Shown here: piece by piece, positions 1 to 12,862 of the stretch
Numbering within the stretch: position 1 is the stretch's first letter
Layout of the letters: each line of letters begins with the position of its first letter
From: Mactromeris polynyma
Taxonomy: Eukaryota; Mollusca; Bivalvia; Venerida; Mactridae
Direction: 5' to 3'
Assembly: GCA_032209605.1 (NCBI GenBank)
Contig: JASFXZ010000075.1
Location: 1 to 64,000 of the forward strand
DNA length: 64,000 bases
Notes under the pieces: generated by a model
Seen by the model: the letters and a program-made list of their open reading frames with translations, nothing else
Database searches by the model: none
What the model was told of the DNA's origin: nothing
Position numbers and translations under genes: made by a program

Positions 1-352
1 GGTGTTACAATACTGGCAGTTAAGTTAATAGGAATAATATCTAGTACTGAAAAATATACCAAAATCGTTCAGACTAATTTAATTATTTGAAACAATTTCA
101 TTTGCAAAGGCGTTAAATTGCTTTTCAACGCACTAAATTATTTCAAATCGCAATTTAGAATTTTGAATGAAAGTATAAATTACATGAGCAAATGAACGTA
201 GTTCTTACATTTCATTTTCAATTTTACAGAAATAGAATGTAATCCTTAAATAGGAGTTTCTTTGTAGTATGATTTCGCATTTACTCCTATGAGTGTATTC
301 GTTCATCGACAAACTGCCAAACTTAATAATGGTAAAGACATTAGGTACTTAC

Positions 353-3104
353 ACACATTAAAGAGGGCTCCACTGTCGGTATTCAAACATGAATCGGGGA
401 CACAAAAACCTATATTCAGGGCAGCTCCTTGCCCAAATGCTCCCTGAAAGTATGCGATAATGTTATGGTCACTATTACAATCATTAGGAAAAAGATCACG
501 CAATATCGATAGCCCATACATGTTGTTTCTCATTTTGGCCATTTTCTTTCGTACAAAAAAGATTTATTAATTTCCAATTGAGTTATGCCTAATTCCCTGA
601 TGTCTTTGTTTTTTGTCTAATAAAACTGTCGTCGCAAGTTTTGTAGAGTATTCCGATACTATTTTCTATCATAGCCCTTGCATTTCTGACCACTGGTTTG
701 AGGTAAGAATATTGCAACATTTAACTAAAACTTACGGCCATTGGTTCTTCGGGGAATCACATGGACCACAATATTGTTATTGGGATATTTTTACATTTGA
801 AGAAAAATATATGCTCTATTTCATGTTATTAGGAATATAAATGTATTGTTTGTAAAACAAATCAAATATCACGTCATATCTCCATTCGTTATCTCGACAA
901 TGCACTAAACATTACTCTTAATTGTTTTCAGTTTAAATTGTAATATAATTTGCAATCATTATTCAAATAAACAAATTCTTATCTTTGTTTGATAAAAACA
1001 AATTGTCTCGAAAATGACATATTTTATTAAGAGGAATGCAAACATATTTATATGGATTAAATACTCCGAGTAGACTCAAGAAAAAGGAAAACTTATAAAC
1101 AGACTTTATTAGCGTAGCTAAAATAAAATTGACATATCGTAATCCAATGCCTCGATCCATCGACAAGCAGTACTTTGTGTGTAGTTTAAGGATTCGAAGT
1201 GTCTTCCCCATGGTTTTTACCCATTTAAATCGAGCATGCTAAATGCATTGTGATTGCTTTGCACAACTCAATGTTAATCTGATTTCATTTTCACCTGTGT
1301 TACTGCATACATGCAGCTTAAGTTTTCTCTCCTTGGAAAGTGAGAAACATCAGTCATCACTTCGTTAATACAATACTACAAACCCCATACCCCATTTTTA
1401 GCAATTTCGATGGACTCTTTACAGTCAATATACGCACTTGTTTATAGAACTTTGCTATTGGGTAAATTTCAATCCCACAAACTGTAACTCGATGCAAATA
1501 TTCGAATACGATTGTCTCAAAATGGCAAAACAATGAGGTACGGGTTTGTAGAAATGTATAAGGCGATGAGATATATTGAGGAATATATACCGATAATCCT
1601 TTTAATGCTACAGTAGCTCGGCAGTATTGGCCACCAAACTGACGGGATGTACCATTCTGATGTATGGGGTCTTGGAAAGCATAAGCTTCTACACTCAAGC
1701 ATTCTGACCAGCTACCAATCCAGGTGATATGGAATTCTTGTAGACCGCTTGGTGGCTTGCCCATAGCATCTATCACTGAAGGTAGTTCAACATAATGTAA
1801 TTATACTGATATGTTACATAAATTGGTAATACATTAAGTCCACGAATGTGTCTAATTATCTTTCTCATATTATGTTTACCTAAGTTATAAATCAGAAATC
1901 GGCATCCCATTACTAGACCAAATGTCGGTGCTTATAATTGATTGATATCAAAACAGTTATACAAGAACTCTAGGTGGGATAAAGAGAAACAACTCGTGAC
2001 AATCTACTGTGCTACTTAGACGTGTGCTCATTTATCTCGCGAAGTATGGATACGTAAAAATATGTTTGGTATGCATGGCGTCCGAAGAGACGTAAACAAA
2101 TACAAAGGGGCGTTACTCTGGAGATAATGTGTTCACTATGTTCGTGGTTAAGTACAAGTTAAAAATCCCGTGGAAACCAAATCAGTTGTCCAATTTGTAG
2201 CCGATTAGTAACTCTTAAGAGTCACCATCAACAGTTTATAACAAATCTCCTATTAACGGTCGACACAAAAAGTACTCACAATTAGTGAAACATTGATAGG
2301 TCGGAAACACGATTGATTACAACGCTAGATATATGGACTAAAACAATATAATATTCAACACAAATGCATGCAACAAAGAAGGATTTTCTAAAATACCTTC
2401 CTAATGGATTATTTTTAGATTTCATTTTTTTCAGATACATATATTGTGATGTAAATTGTATTATAATGGTGTATGCCATACTGATACAAGACTAAAACAT
2501 TTGAAACAAGACAATAACTTATGAGTGACCAAAACCATATCCTTACAAAGATATCTGATCACAATTGTCTAACCACAGAATTGTTCGCTGGCCAATTTGG
2601 AGAGTGTTACAGTGAATTGTTACGATATTATATGGATGCGACTTATCTCAATAATGAGGACTTTATTACTTATTCAATACAATATTCTTGCCAAATTTTC
2701 ATAAATTTACCATGAACAGTAATATATCATTAAGCACCAACAAGATATTTAATGAACCGTGTCAAATAAAGAAATAACTCACTGCGCAAAGCCCAATATT
2801 CTCTGCGTGAAAGTGCCGCCAGCCAAGCCTCTACGTCATTTAAACATTTTTCACTAACGTCATATTGTGTACCGTTTCCTTTCACAAAGTCACTGAGAGC
2901 TTCCTCGGCGCGTAACATCACCTCATTCTGCATTGGTGCCAACAAGCTACCGAGTGATGGTACCTCACTTCCGGTGTCTGTTAGATTCAGTGCTGCCATT
3001 ATTTCGTTCGCGATTTCGTTCATTGAATTCTGAGCGAGACATTGTTGACAGGAAACAATGCACAGCACGAGGCACAAGACTCTGCCATTAAAAAGATTCC
3101 TCAT
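353..3104 (-). CDS. Nose resistant to fluoxetine (NRF-6)-like membrane acyltransferase, 5' three exons only
   Basis: Three minus-strand exons join in phase: 3104-2783, 1775-1591 and 545-353. Exon 1 ends A|GTGAGT and exon 2 follows TTCAG, so the split codon becomes ATG. Exon 2 ends TCG|GTATAT, and exon 3 ends T|GTAAGT. The chosen ATG (3104) opens a hydrophobic signal peptide of about 25 residues (MRNLFNGRVLCLVLCIVSC, then QQCLAQ). An upstream in-frame TTG at 3134 is not needed. The lumenal part then shows the NRF-domain signature: a Cys-Leu-Asn-Asp-Val-Glu stretch, WALRMIDAMGKPPSG, a Trp-Ser-Glu-Cys motif, F-G-G-Q-Y-C, and the exit motif GFCVPDSC. In this family the NRF domain precedes a multi-pass acyltransferase-3 domain, which must lie left of base 1. 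Worm NRF-6 acts in lipid and drug uptake, but the role here is inferred only. The exon 2 donor is the weakest join. Confidence 0.82.
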
Positions 3105-5159
3105 GACCACTTTTGTCAATTGAACTGAGTTCAAATGATGGTGGTCCTTTCTTTCTTTAAGTAATATTTACTGTAACACTCTGTGAGGATAATATTTGAA
3201 CTGAATATGTCAGCGTTATCTAATGTATTTATACTGTCAATGTTTGTGTACCCCAAAGTCTAACTCAATGACAGCTTAAATATTGTGAAATACAGGGTTA
3301 CTATCTGGGTTCATACGATACAGTTAGCCATCGATACATTTCAAATTGACTCAACGTGCTGACGTTTTCATGCATTTCCTAAAATAGTGATTAGACAGTC
3401 GACATGTTTTAAAACATTCACCAAATATGGTCATAGACGACTATTGTAAAAGCAAAATTTAAATACTCAGACATTATGAAATACAGTATTGCTATCTGGG
3501 TTGATACGACAAATTTCTGCTGAAGTGTTTATGCATTTCCTAATAAAGTGATTACACAGTCATCAAACAAGGTCATATATGACGATTGTAAAAGCAAACG
3601 TTTTGCAAGGTTTTCGCTACATGTGCGTTCATGTCTTTTATATATGATGTTTGTTGTTTTAAGTTGAAAATGTAGTGCAACCTTTCGTGAGCGGACATCT
3701 GTTGAATATTAAATTATCTTCAACATACAACAATATACGTTTATTGGCGCAATCTGCTCATACAGTGCCTTTGTCCATTTGCAAAATATAAGATGCCAAA
3801 GATAATAAATGTATATGTTACAAATTCAATATCAAACATGGAATACAAGCATACACAGAGCTGAACAATGATATTCGTGTATAAGATATATTATAATACT
3901 GCAAAGAAAAATCCAGTAATTTCATTGGTTAAAGGCTCGCGTATAGGATTCTATATACACAGCGCTAACAGGGTATATGACGTTTTTCCCTTCATGCGCC
4001 TCGCGACAATTTTCGCTGACAGCTCGACTCGAAAACTTTCATCTCTTGATATCCGCAAGTAACTAGAAATTGACAATTGATTTTCACACATGATTCAATA
4101 AATATTGAACAGAGTACATGTGTGCTAGTATTATTATTCAAAACGATAGATTTTTTAAGGTTTGAGCCAAATTCAGTTTGATAAAGTCCATGAGATCAGA
4201 CGCTTGAAAATAAAAATTAGAGTGCAAGCGCGTGTGTTTTGAGGTACCTTACGGGGTAATGCAATTAATTTTCAGGCATTATAACGTGTGAGTGAAATAA
4301 AAGAAATTTGATCTACAACAAGTAATTCCCGATATATTTTGAAAGGAATACGTTTTAATAACTGATATTTTACAAAACTAAAATACTCTAAACAATTTTA
4401 TGAACCAAAAACACCAAAAATACACAGATCTAATTATTACATATAGAGAGCTAGGCATCGAAACATTGCTTGTTTAACTAAATTCGTATGAATACATGGA
4501 ATTGCAGTATTATAAATTCGTTATACAGGTTGTTGACAGGGTATATGGGGAAAAATAACCAGTCTGTGATTCATATAACCCTCGGCTAACGCCTCGCATA
4601 ATATAAGCAGCGATGAAGTAATCTTATCGTGTCTTATATTTACAACAACATTATCCACGTAATAAAACATATCGCCAGTTTGACCTCTGTATACAGCAAC
4701 AACCTCACAATTTGAAGTTACCGAAGTGAGTTACTCCGCATGGATTGCAATGTACATTAGAAACTGTTTATAGTGAATTTGTAAGAATAGTAAATGGTCT
4801 ATACAGTGTATACGTATTTCGTTAGTTTTGTGCAATTGTCTGCCTTTAATTCCCATAATACACGTTAGAAGCCTTTATTTAGGTGCCAGTAATACTGACC
4901 CATCATGATCATAGGGTGTGTATGTTATAAACCAAACATACACGACAGACAAACTGTATGCTTACACTAAAACTGAACACAATACCCACATTTGGTATTT
5001 CCATAAGTTGCTTATGAGACGATTTACAATCCTAATGACGTTTTATGCACTCGAGACGAAATACATCTATTTTAGCTAAATACATAGTATATCGAGTGTA
5101 CGAGTGTATATAAGCAAAACAATGACCAAATACTATAAGAATCGTACATAGCAGTAAAT
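3105..5159. other. Intergenic stretch upstream of the NRF-like gene, with a diverged local duplication
   Basis: No coding exon is supported here. Two similar blocks start near 3286 and 3477; both contain a TGAAATACAG...CTATCTGGGTT core, and GCATTTCCTAA recurs near 3371 and 3532. This is an old tandem duplication with a roughly 30-base length difference between copies. The promoter of the NRF-like gene should lie just above 3134, but I see no clear TATA box. Confidence 0.5.
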
Positions 5160-6492
5160 ACCAGACAATGACTGACAATACCAGACAATGGCTGACCATA
5201 CAAGACAATGACTGACAATACCAGACAATGGCTGACAATACCAGACAATGACTGACAATACCAGACAATGGCTGACAATATACCAGACAATGGCTGACCA
5301 TACAAGACAATGACTGACCATAAGAGACAATGACTGACAATACCAGACAATGGCTAACCAAAGACAATGGCTGACCATACAAGACAATGACTGACCATAA
5401 GAGACAATGACTGACAATACCAGACAATGACTGGCCATACGAGACAATGGCTGACAATACCAGACAATGGCTGACCATACCAGACAATGACTGACCATAC
5501 CAGACAATGGCTGACGATACCAGACAATGACTGACAATACCAGACACTGGCTGATAATACCAGACAATGACTGACAATACCAGACAATGGCTGACAATAC
5601 CAGACAATGACTGACAATACCAGACATGACTGACCGTACCAGACAATGACTGACAATACAGACAATACAAACCATACAAAACAATACCAGACCATATTAG
5701 GCTATAGAAGACAATACCAGACCATATCAGGCAATAGCAAACTATATCAGACACTGGCTGACCATTCCAGACAATGGCTGACCATACCAGACAATGTCTG
5801 ACCATACCAGACAATGTCTGACCATACCAGACAATGTCTGACCATACCAGACAATGTCTGACCATACCAGACAATGTCTGACCATACCAGACAATGTCTG
5901 ACCATACCAGACAATGTCTGACCATACCAGACAATGTCTGACAATACCAGACAATGACTGACCATACCAGACAATGACTGACCATACCAGACAATGTCTG
6001 ACCATACCAGACAATGTCTGACCATACCAGACAATGTCTGACCATACCAGACAATGTCTGACCATACCAGACAATGACTGACCATACCAGACAATGTCTG
6101 ACCATACCAGACAATGTCTGACCATACCAGACAATGACTGACCATACCAGACAATGACTGACCATACCAGACAATGTCTGACCATACCAGACAATGTCTG
6201 ACCATACCAGACAATGTCTGACCATACCAGACAATGGCTGACCATACCAGACAATGTCCAATCATACCAGACAATGGCTGACCATACGAGACAATGACTG
6301 ACAATACCAGACAATATCTGACCATACTAGACAATGGCTGACCATACCAGACAATGTCTGACCATACCAGACAATGTCCGACCATACCAGACAATGTCTG
6401 ACCATACCAGACAATGTGTGACCATACCAGACAATGTCCGACATTCCAGACAATGTCCGACCATACCAGACAATGTCTGAACATACCAGACA
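5160..6492. repeat. Satellite array, 20-bp unit (about 65 copies)
   Basis: The unit is ACCATACCAGACAATGTCTG, repeated head to tail. From about 5755 to 6490 the array is nearly homogeneous, with GTC, GAC or GGC variants before the final TG. From 5160 to 5640 a variant with ACAATACCAG dominates, and 5650-5750 is degenerate. Each full unit contains CAGACA-A-TGTCTG, a perfect 13-base palindrome. Because 20 is not a multiple of 3 and the unit has no stop codon on the minus strand, long spurious reading frames run through it; they are not genes. Confidence 0.97.
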
Positions 6493-7464
6493 TATTTTCG
6501 CTGAATAATTTGAATAGTGATTGGAAAATAATTCATAAAATGCATCTTATACTTTCATTTGTATCGCCAATGGCGGTACAGCCGTGAAAATAAAGCATGT
6601 ACTATTGAAATAAGACTTGGCGTTACGTCACGAAGGCTTTGAAGTACTCGTACAGTGAATGCCTCAGCTAGTACCGACGAAAATGCTATTTTACCCACAG
6701 AACAGCGTTTAACTTGATTAAGTTATTATAATATTCGATTTTATAGAATACTGAAGCAATTAAACGCTCTTCAATAATAAAGACAAAGATTTGACAGCCT
6801 GTATAATAAATTCAGTGCTTTATTACCCTTCATGTATAATTTTCTATTTATTGAACCTAAGTATTACGACAACGCTGAAATGTGAACATTAAGAAATAAC
6901 CTAGCGGACTGGTGTTAAGTTTCATGATTCACTAAAATGACCTAGAAACAAGGCCGGGTACATTATTTAGTTCATAAGATATCAGTACATGAATCGGAAA
7001 TTGTATGTCAACGTTAATGGTTGATACAATCATTGTGTATTGTCCTTGTACCAGTGAAACTATAGTATAAAACAGATGGCGCTTTGTTTGTTCAATAAAA
7101 TGAGTAATTAACTCGATGTGAATAATTCACAAACGAAATTTTTTTTATTAAATACGCTTGTTTTGGGGAAAACCTCCCCCAACTTTCATCACAAAAAAGG
7201 CATAACTGTGCCAAATTAATGCGACCAAAAATGCTGACAGTATGCACAACTATGTTTGGTACCAATAACTCATGTCCTACCACTAGTTAATAAATACAAG
7301 CGCAGGCAAACTTTTGATAGCAAAGCACAACATCAATATGTATCCCACATCAACATGTTGGGGAGACACAATTACATAATATAGTCATGAAAGTGTTTGA
7401 CTAATGATCAGGCACATATTAGACAAGTAAATACTAAAGGACACCACTCTAAACCATTATAATA
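6493..7464. other. Intergenic, no feature seen
   Basis: AT-rich sequence between two related repeat arrays. I see no coding exon, RNA gene or terminal inverted repeat that I can support. Confidence 0.5.
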
Positions 7465-7650
7465 ATAATAGGCAATACAAGACAATGCCAAGCAATACCA
7501 GATCATTACAAATAATACCAAACAATACCACACAATATCCGAAAATGTTAAGCAATACCAGACAATACCAGGCAATTCTAGACAATTCCATACCATACCA
7601 GGCAATATCAGACAAGACAATAACAGACACACAATGCTACACCAGACAAA
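7465..7650. repeat. Degenerate short-period array related to the 20-bp satellite
   Basis: About 185 bases of imperfect AATACCAGAC-like 10-base words. The 20-bp satellite at 5160-6492 is effectively a dimer of the same word, so this looks like an older or ancestral patch of that repeat. The short plus- and minus-strand frames across it are by-products. Confidence 0.75.
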
Positions 7651-8725
7651 ACAGATCATACATTTCGAACTTCACTAAAATTCGGCATTTACATATGTTT
7701 GATTATTTTAGACATAAGAAGACGCTTCGCTTGTATAAACAACATTTTTTTATTCGAGGCGAGGTTTCACCAGATATTTATGTACTTGTCATTATCAAAT
7801 AGATTACAGCGACTTTCAATACTTTTAAAGGTCATCAATGTGTGATACGAGCGTATACCCCAGACAATCTTAACGTAGAAAAACTTTGGTGATTCGTTAT
7901 TTTGATTATAATATAAACTTGTAATATAACTTGTGTTTGTTTGTCTAACCATATGAGCGTGTTCTAGTTTCACCGATTCAGGTTATCAGCAGATATTTAT
8001 TTTGATGAGATTTCGTGACACATTTGCTATAGTGCTGTCTTGTATGAACTTTCAGGACTGACCCATGTCAATTTAGGTAAGAAAATATCATCGTGCGTAA
8101 AACTATAACTGCTGTTTGGATTACGTTTCTATCAAAACAAAGCCGCTGCTTTTTCTACGACTAACTTACGGACAACCACGAACATGTCAATACACCTATT
8201 TGTAAATGTAATGATCCAGGTAATATATTCATACGTTCGTGGTTAATAAAATCGCACTATACTCCAAATGATAATTTGGGTTTTAAGAGGGTATTATTGA
8301 CCGATTCAATCTATCTCAAACCATTCCATAGGTGATCTTTTCATAAAACAGTACTACACACCGTTCGTATTTTCCTGAGACAACACCACATCCTTAAATG
8401 AGCCGCTCAGCTGAACTCGCTGAGATCAAAGCAGAACTATGTTGACAGTGTCAGATATTGAAGATTCAAGCACTACACAATTTGCAAGGAGAGATATTTT
8501 CTATAACATTGACGGAAACTGTTTCGTAAAATAACATTTGCTATTTAGTACTATGGTGTATTGGGGTACACAGACAAACAGACAAACAGACATACAGGAT
8601 ATTTTTTTAAGTCTCACTTCTATACATTTTGTAAATATACAAATATTACATGCATATGAAATGTATAAAACCACTATTTAAGAGGTATGAGAGACTATCA
8701 AAACAGAATACTAAATATTGCAATT
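7651..8725. other. Intergenic, only a short CAGACAAA-type repeat
   Basis: No gene is supported. Near 8569-8597 there is a short run of ACAGACAAAC-like words, of a kind often seen at ends of SINE or LINE copies. The rest is unremarkable AT-rich sequence. Confidence 0.4.
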
Positions 8726-8990
8726 GTATGGTGGCATATTACTGCCATCAGTTAGCATGATAGCGTTCGCGAATAAATTCGTGTTAACCACTTAATTATT
8801 ACGATAATTATCTAGCTATCTAGTTAATATTCGTGATAAATTTTCGGTAAGATAAATATCATACAACTAGAAACAGGCTTGAAAGTGCCCATAACTGCCA
8901 CCTCTTACATTTTTATGATGTATTACACTAGATTTAAGTGGCAACACGAATCTTATCTAGTTGACTACTTATTATGTTACTTAATAACTC
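8726..8990. mobile_element. MITE-like element, GTATGGTGGCATATT family, copy 1 (decayed)
   Basis: It begins GTATGGTGGCATATTACTGC and carries internal CTTAATTA / CTAGTTAA words and a GTGCCCATAACTGCCACC block. The same features in the same order occur in the better preserved element at 13132-13372. The right terminal repeat is not intact here. Confidence 0.6.
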
Positions 8991-10564
8991 AAATTCGCGA
9001 ATTATTATGATTATCAATGCTGGACATTTGACTTTCTCCTGTCTGTTCGTCCGTCTGTCTGTGTAAATAATCGCCTTGATTGGCATGTTGGATATAATGT
9101 TCGATGATACCATAAATGATCACAAACGCAATGCTTTATTTAAATTATCTATCGGCATTATTTCGGTCCATGTGAAAGAACAGACGAACATACGTTGTTA
9201 ATATTTCGAGTTTCCACAGAAGCATCTTTGTATACAATACTCAAATGAGATATTTATATATTAAAATGTGTATTACAGCACAACCTCTCCTGGGCAACAA
9301 CATTATTTGGCAGATGCAAATTCCGGCTGTTGTATCGAGGTTGTAGCTCCAGAGAGGTTAAATTTGTAGTCATTTTACTGCGGGAGAATTGATAATGTTA
9401 TTGAAGTGAGGTTGTTGCTCAATAGAGATCCGCTCGGTATGCATACTGTTATCCAATGTTCCAAAATGTTTGAATGCTCAATCATTTATCCTAGTTATTG
9501 TCTATTTGACATCTCGTTGGTTATAAATCGATAAAATGTGTGCGTGTAAGTATCTTATATAATTGAACTAATTAATTATAATAAGTTAGAAATCAACTAT
9601 TAAAGCGAATCGACAAGACAAGTTTATTTTAAATCTAAGTCAGATGGTGAACATATTTGTGACACCATTTTAAAGAGACCTCACTCCTGGCCAAGACGTG
9701 ATCTTCGCATGTACTCTTATCTTATATATATAGGGTAATACCAATAGGTTGTGGGGCTAATCCATTTAGAGATATGTACACAGTGTACAGGTTGCCCATA
9801 GTTACAAAGTGTATTATATAAGTGTTGATAAAATATGTGCTCAACTTAAACTCGACGTGAAATTAAAACTCACTTCATGAAGACTGATGAAAGAGGAATT
9901 ATATCACTTTCCTCACTTCAGTAATGTTCCACTGTAGTGTAGCGTAAATATATTAGAGGAGATATTTTGGAGGGAGGTGAATTTCTGTGTAAAAACTGTC
10001 TGAATATAACTTTATATCATCAGATTAATAAGGGTTTGTGTACAAGCCATATTTTTCTTTATTTGAAACCAAAATTTGAAAACTGACAAATCACATTAAT
10101 TTAAAAACGTCTTTCGAATTATTCCGGAACGTAATGCGTGGATCAACGTCCACAATGTTATTATTTGTCATCGTTCCAATAAAAGTACGATGCTTAAACT
10201 TAATGTGTATACCCAACTGAAAAGGGTGAACACATTATAATAAACCGATGAATGCAAAGTAATCATTATTAGCTTTATTTCTTGCGATCTCTGGTATAGC
10301 AAACTCCTGTGTAGTTAACAGAAATGTATTTTTACAAAAGTACAATGTAAGTGACATTTACAAAACAAGTAAAGAATAAATACATAGTAATTTCATTTGC
10401 AATGACAGTAATGTGACAAATTATTTTGGAAAGTACATGTACTTAGTATTTGACCATTCACTAAACGTAGGCAAGGCGCTAGGCGATTCGAGTCGCGCTA
10501 ATATGACCGCGATCTAAAAAGAAATGTTCTCGACTAGACACATATCGTGAAGCATGATAATATC
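8991..10564. other. Intergenic with a possible inverted-repeat fragment near 9285-9440
   Basis: Around 9285-9440 the words CAACCTCTCCTGGGCAACAA and GAGGTTGTTGCTCAATAGAG face each other. Similar GAGGTTRTTGCTCAA words recur near 26010 and 44085, which suggests another decayed element family. No gene is supported in this stretch. Confidence 0.4.
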
Positions 10565-10796
10565 GCTGCTGTGTGATTTACAACCTCTTCTGTAAGTGAC
10601 GTCATTTCAAGAAAACGTCACATGTGATGTCACTATGTGCAAACAGGAAACAATATTTACTCTACATGGTCATTTTGTTTTCATAATACCTTATGGGGCA
10701 AATATTGCTTACTGTCAGTACATGGTTACGTCACATGAGACGTTTACTGGAAATTACGTCACCTAAAGAAGAGGTTGGAAATCGTACAGCAACGCT
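10565..10796. mobile_element. MITE, CAACCTCTTCTGTAAGTGACG family, copy 1
   Basis: The left end reads TTTACAACCTCTTCTGTAAG and continues into TGACGTCA. The right end is the inverted counterpart, with ACGTCA and GAAGAGGTTGGAAATCGTAC. Terminal repeats are about 40 bases, element about 230 bases. A second copy is at 46028-46276. There is no transposase, so it is non-autonomous. Each end carries a CRE-like TGACGTCA or near match. Confidence 0.82.
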
Positions 10797-11029
10797 CATA
10801 TTCTTCATGAATGTTAGCATGGTTTCAGAACAAAAAAACCTTGAAACTAGACAAGAGGACTCAGACAGACATGATCTTGTTTGATTATAGCCTGCCAAGC
10901 CTTTGATCGTGTACCATAACAGCGGTTACCAAAGGATGTCCAACATCACGACATATAAATCTGTTTACGTAATTATTCTGAGAACCACATTGTATGTTGT
11001 ATTTGTCCTGTCGACAGCTGGGACAGAAC

Positions 11030-12240
11030 CATCAATTGTCCAAAGTCGGAAACGAACCATTTGTCCAGAGCCGAGAACGTACCATTTGTCCACAGTCGGT
11101 AACGAACCATTTGTCCACAGTCGGGAACGTACCATTTGTCCACAGCCGGGAAAGTGCCATTTGTTCCTAGTCGGGGACGAACCATTTGTCCACAGCCGGG
11201 AACGTACCATTTGTTCACCGTCGGGAACGTACCATTTGTCCACAGTCGGGAACGTACCATTTGTCCACAGTCGGGAACGTACCATTTGTCCACAGTCGGG
11301 AACGTACCATTTGTTCACCGTTGGGAACGTACCATTTGTCCAGTGTCGGGAACGTACCATTTGTCCAGTGTCGGGAACGTACCATTTGTCCACAGTTGGG
11401 AACGTACCATTTGTCCAGTGTCGGGAACGTACCATTTGTCCAGTGTCGGGAACGTACCATTTGTCCAGTGTCGGGAACGTACCATTTGTCCAGTGTCGGG
11501 AACGTACCATTTGTCCAGTGTCGGGAACGAGCCATTTGTCCAGTGTCGGGAACGTACCATTTGTTCACCGTCGGGAACGTACCATTTGTCCACAGTCGGG
11601 AACGAGCCATTTGTCCAGTGTCGGGAACGTACCATTTGTCCACAGTCGGGAACGTACCATTTGTCCAGTGTCGGGAACGTACCATTTGTCCAGTGTCGGG
11701 AACGTACCATTTGTCCACAGTCGGGAACGAGCCATTTGTCCACAGTCGGGAACGTGCTATTTGTCCACAGTCGGGAACGTACCATTTGTCCACAGTCGGG
11801 AACGAGTCATTTGTCCACAGTCGGGAACGAGCCATTTGTCCACAGTCGGGAACGAGCCATTTGTCCACAGTCGGGAACGAGCCATTTGTCCACAGTCGGG
11901 AACGAGCCATGTGTCCACAGTCGGGAACGAACTATTTGTCCACAGTCGGGAACGAGCCATGTGTCCACAGTCGGGAACGTACCATTTGTCCACAGTCGGG
12001 AACGAGCCATGTGTCCACAGTCGGGAACGTACCATTTGTCCACAGTCGGGAACGAGTCATTTGTCCACAGTCGGGAACGAGCCATTTGTCCACAGTCGGG
12101 AACGAGCCATTTGTCCACAGTCGGGAACGAGCCATGTGTCCACAGTCGGGAACGAGCCATTTGTCCACAGTCGGGAACGAGCCATGTGTCCACAGTCGGG
12201 AACGAGCCATTTGTCCACAGTCGGGAACGAGCCATGTGCC
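11030..12240. repeat. Satellite array, 25-bp unit (about 48 copies)
   Basis: The unit runs TCGGGAACGTACCATTTGTC followed by CACAG or CAGTG. Variants fall in blocks: CAGTG dominates 11340-11710 and GAGCC replaces GTACC later. From about 11900 to the end, ATTTGTC and ATGTGTC units often alternate, giving a 50-bp higher-order repeat. All six frames are long and open over parts of the array because the unit lacks stops and 25 is not a multiple of 3. These are not proteins. Confidence 0.97.
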
Positions 12241-12349
12241 CGTTAAAATATATTATCTTTGCTTTTTATATGTTTTCTTCTCCCTACGCTCGAATCTTTC
12301 TTCACTACTATCATTGTCGAGTGTTTGCTAGTGAGTTGTTCTTATTATG

Positions 12350-12560
12350 CCTACTGTTTTTCCTCTTTGATTCTCCTAGTTATTCCTTATGGTCTGCCAG
12401 GACATTCCATGCGTCTCTTTTCCCTAACGTATGTACCCTTTAACCTCCTCAAGTGCCTTATATTTTATGGATTGTTGTTTTCCCGGAGGTCTGTGTGGGG
12501 ACGCACTGTCTTTTGTATGCGGCGTTCCCTATAGCAACATATTCTCTCTCTCTTTCCACA
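12350..12560 (+). repeat. Dispersed repeat with conserved short frame, copy 1
   Basis: About 210 bases matching, in inverted orientation, 58638-58836. Landmarks in both are CTCCTAGTTATTCCTTATGG, TTTAACCTCCTCAAGTGCCT and TATGGATTGTTGTTTTCC, ending in AGCAACATATTCTCTCTC. The same frame is open in both copies and ends at the same stop, encoding LILLVIPYGLPG, later YVPFNLLKCL and FYGLLFS. This copy directly follows the 25-bp satellite. Whether it is a LINE piece or an unnamed element cannot be told here. Confidence 0.75.
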
Positions 12561-12749
12561 GTTTTGTCATAGGATATATCATATGGCTTGTTGTGAGAGC
12601 GATTTTTGTCTTATAAAAACAAGTTTTATTAATTGACGATGTACCCCCCTAAATAAACAAATGTGTCCAAGCTTTAGCATGAATTAATGATTAAAGAATT
12701 TATTTTTCAGTTCAATTGTGGATTGGGACCCCGGAAGATCCGAAAATAA

Positions 12750-12862
12750 TCAGTTATAATTACTAGTGCGCTACATTTTGACCGTATGTGTAACATACGG
12801 TCAAAATGTAGCGCGCACACATACGGTCAAAATGTAGCGCACTAGTAACTGATTATTTTCGA
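12750..12862. repeat. Long palindrome with a duplicated arm
   Basis: GCGCTACATTTTGACCGTAT is followed after a few bases by its exact inverse, then by a second copy of the inverse arm. The outer flanks (GAAAATAATCAGTTATAATT on the left and the matching AGTAACTGATTATTTTC on the right) extend the pairing. It looks like a short MITE whose right arm was duplicated. Confidence 0.85.

Noticed and set aside
3105..3134. N-terminal extension of the NRF-like protein from 3134
   Set aside because: The upstream start would be TTG; the ATG at 3104 gives a proper signal peptide directly at the N-terminus.
5032..6545. Several overlapping minus-strand open frames of 63-409 codons
   Set aside because: They are translations of the 20-bp satellite in all frames, with a 20-residue period (SHCLVWS-type); there is no domain and no splice or start logic.
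10903..12443. Open frames of up to 447 codons on both strands
   Set aside because: They arise because the 25-bp satellite unit has no stop codon and a length not divisible by three.
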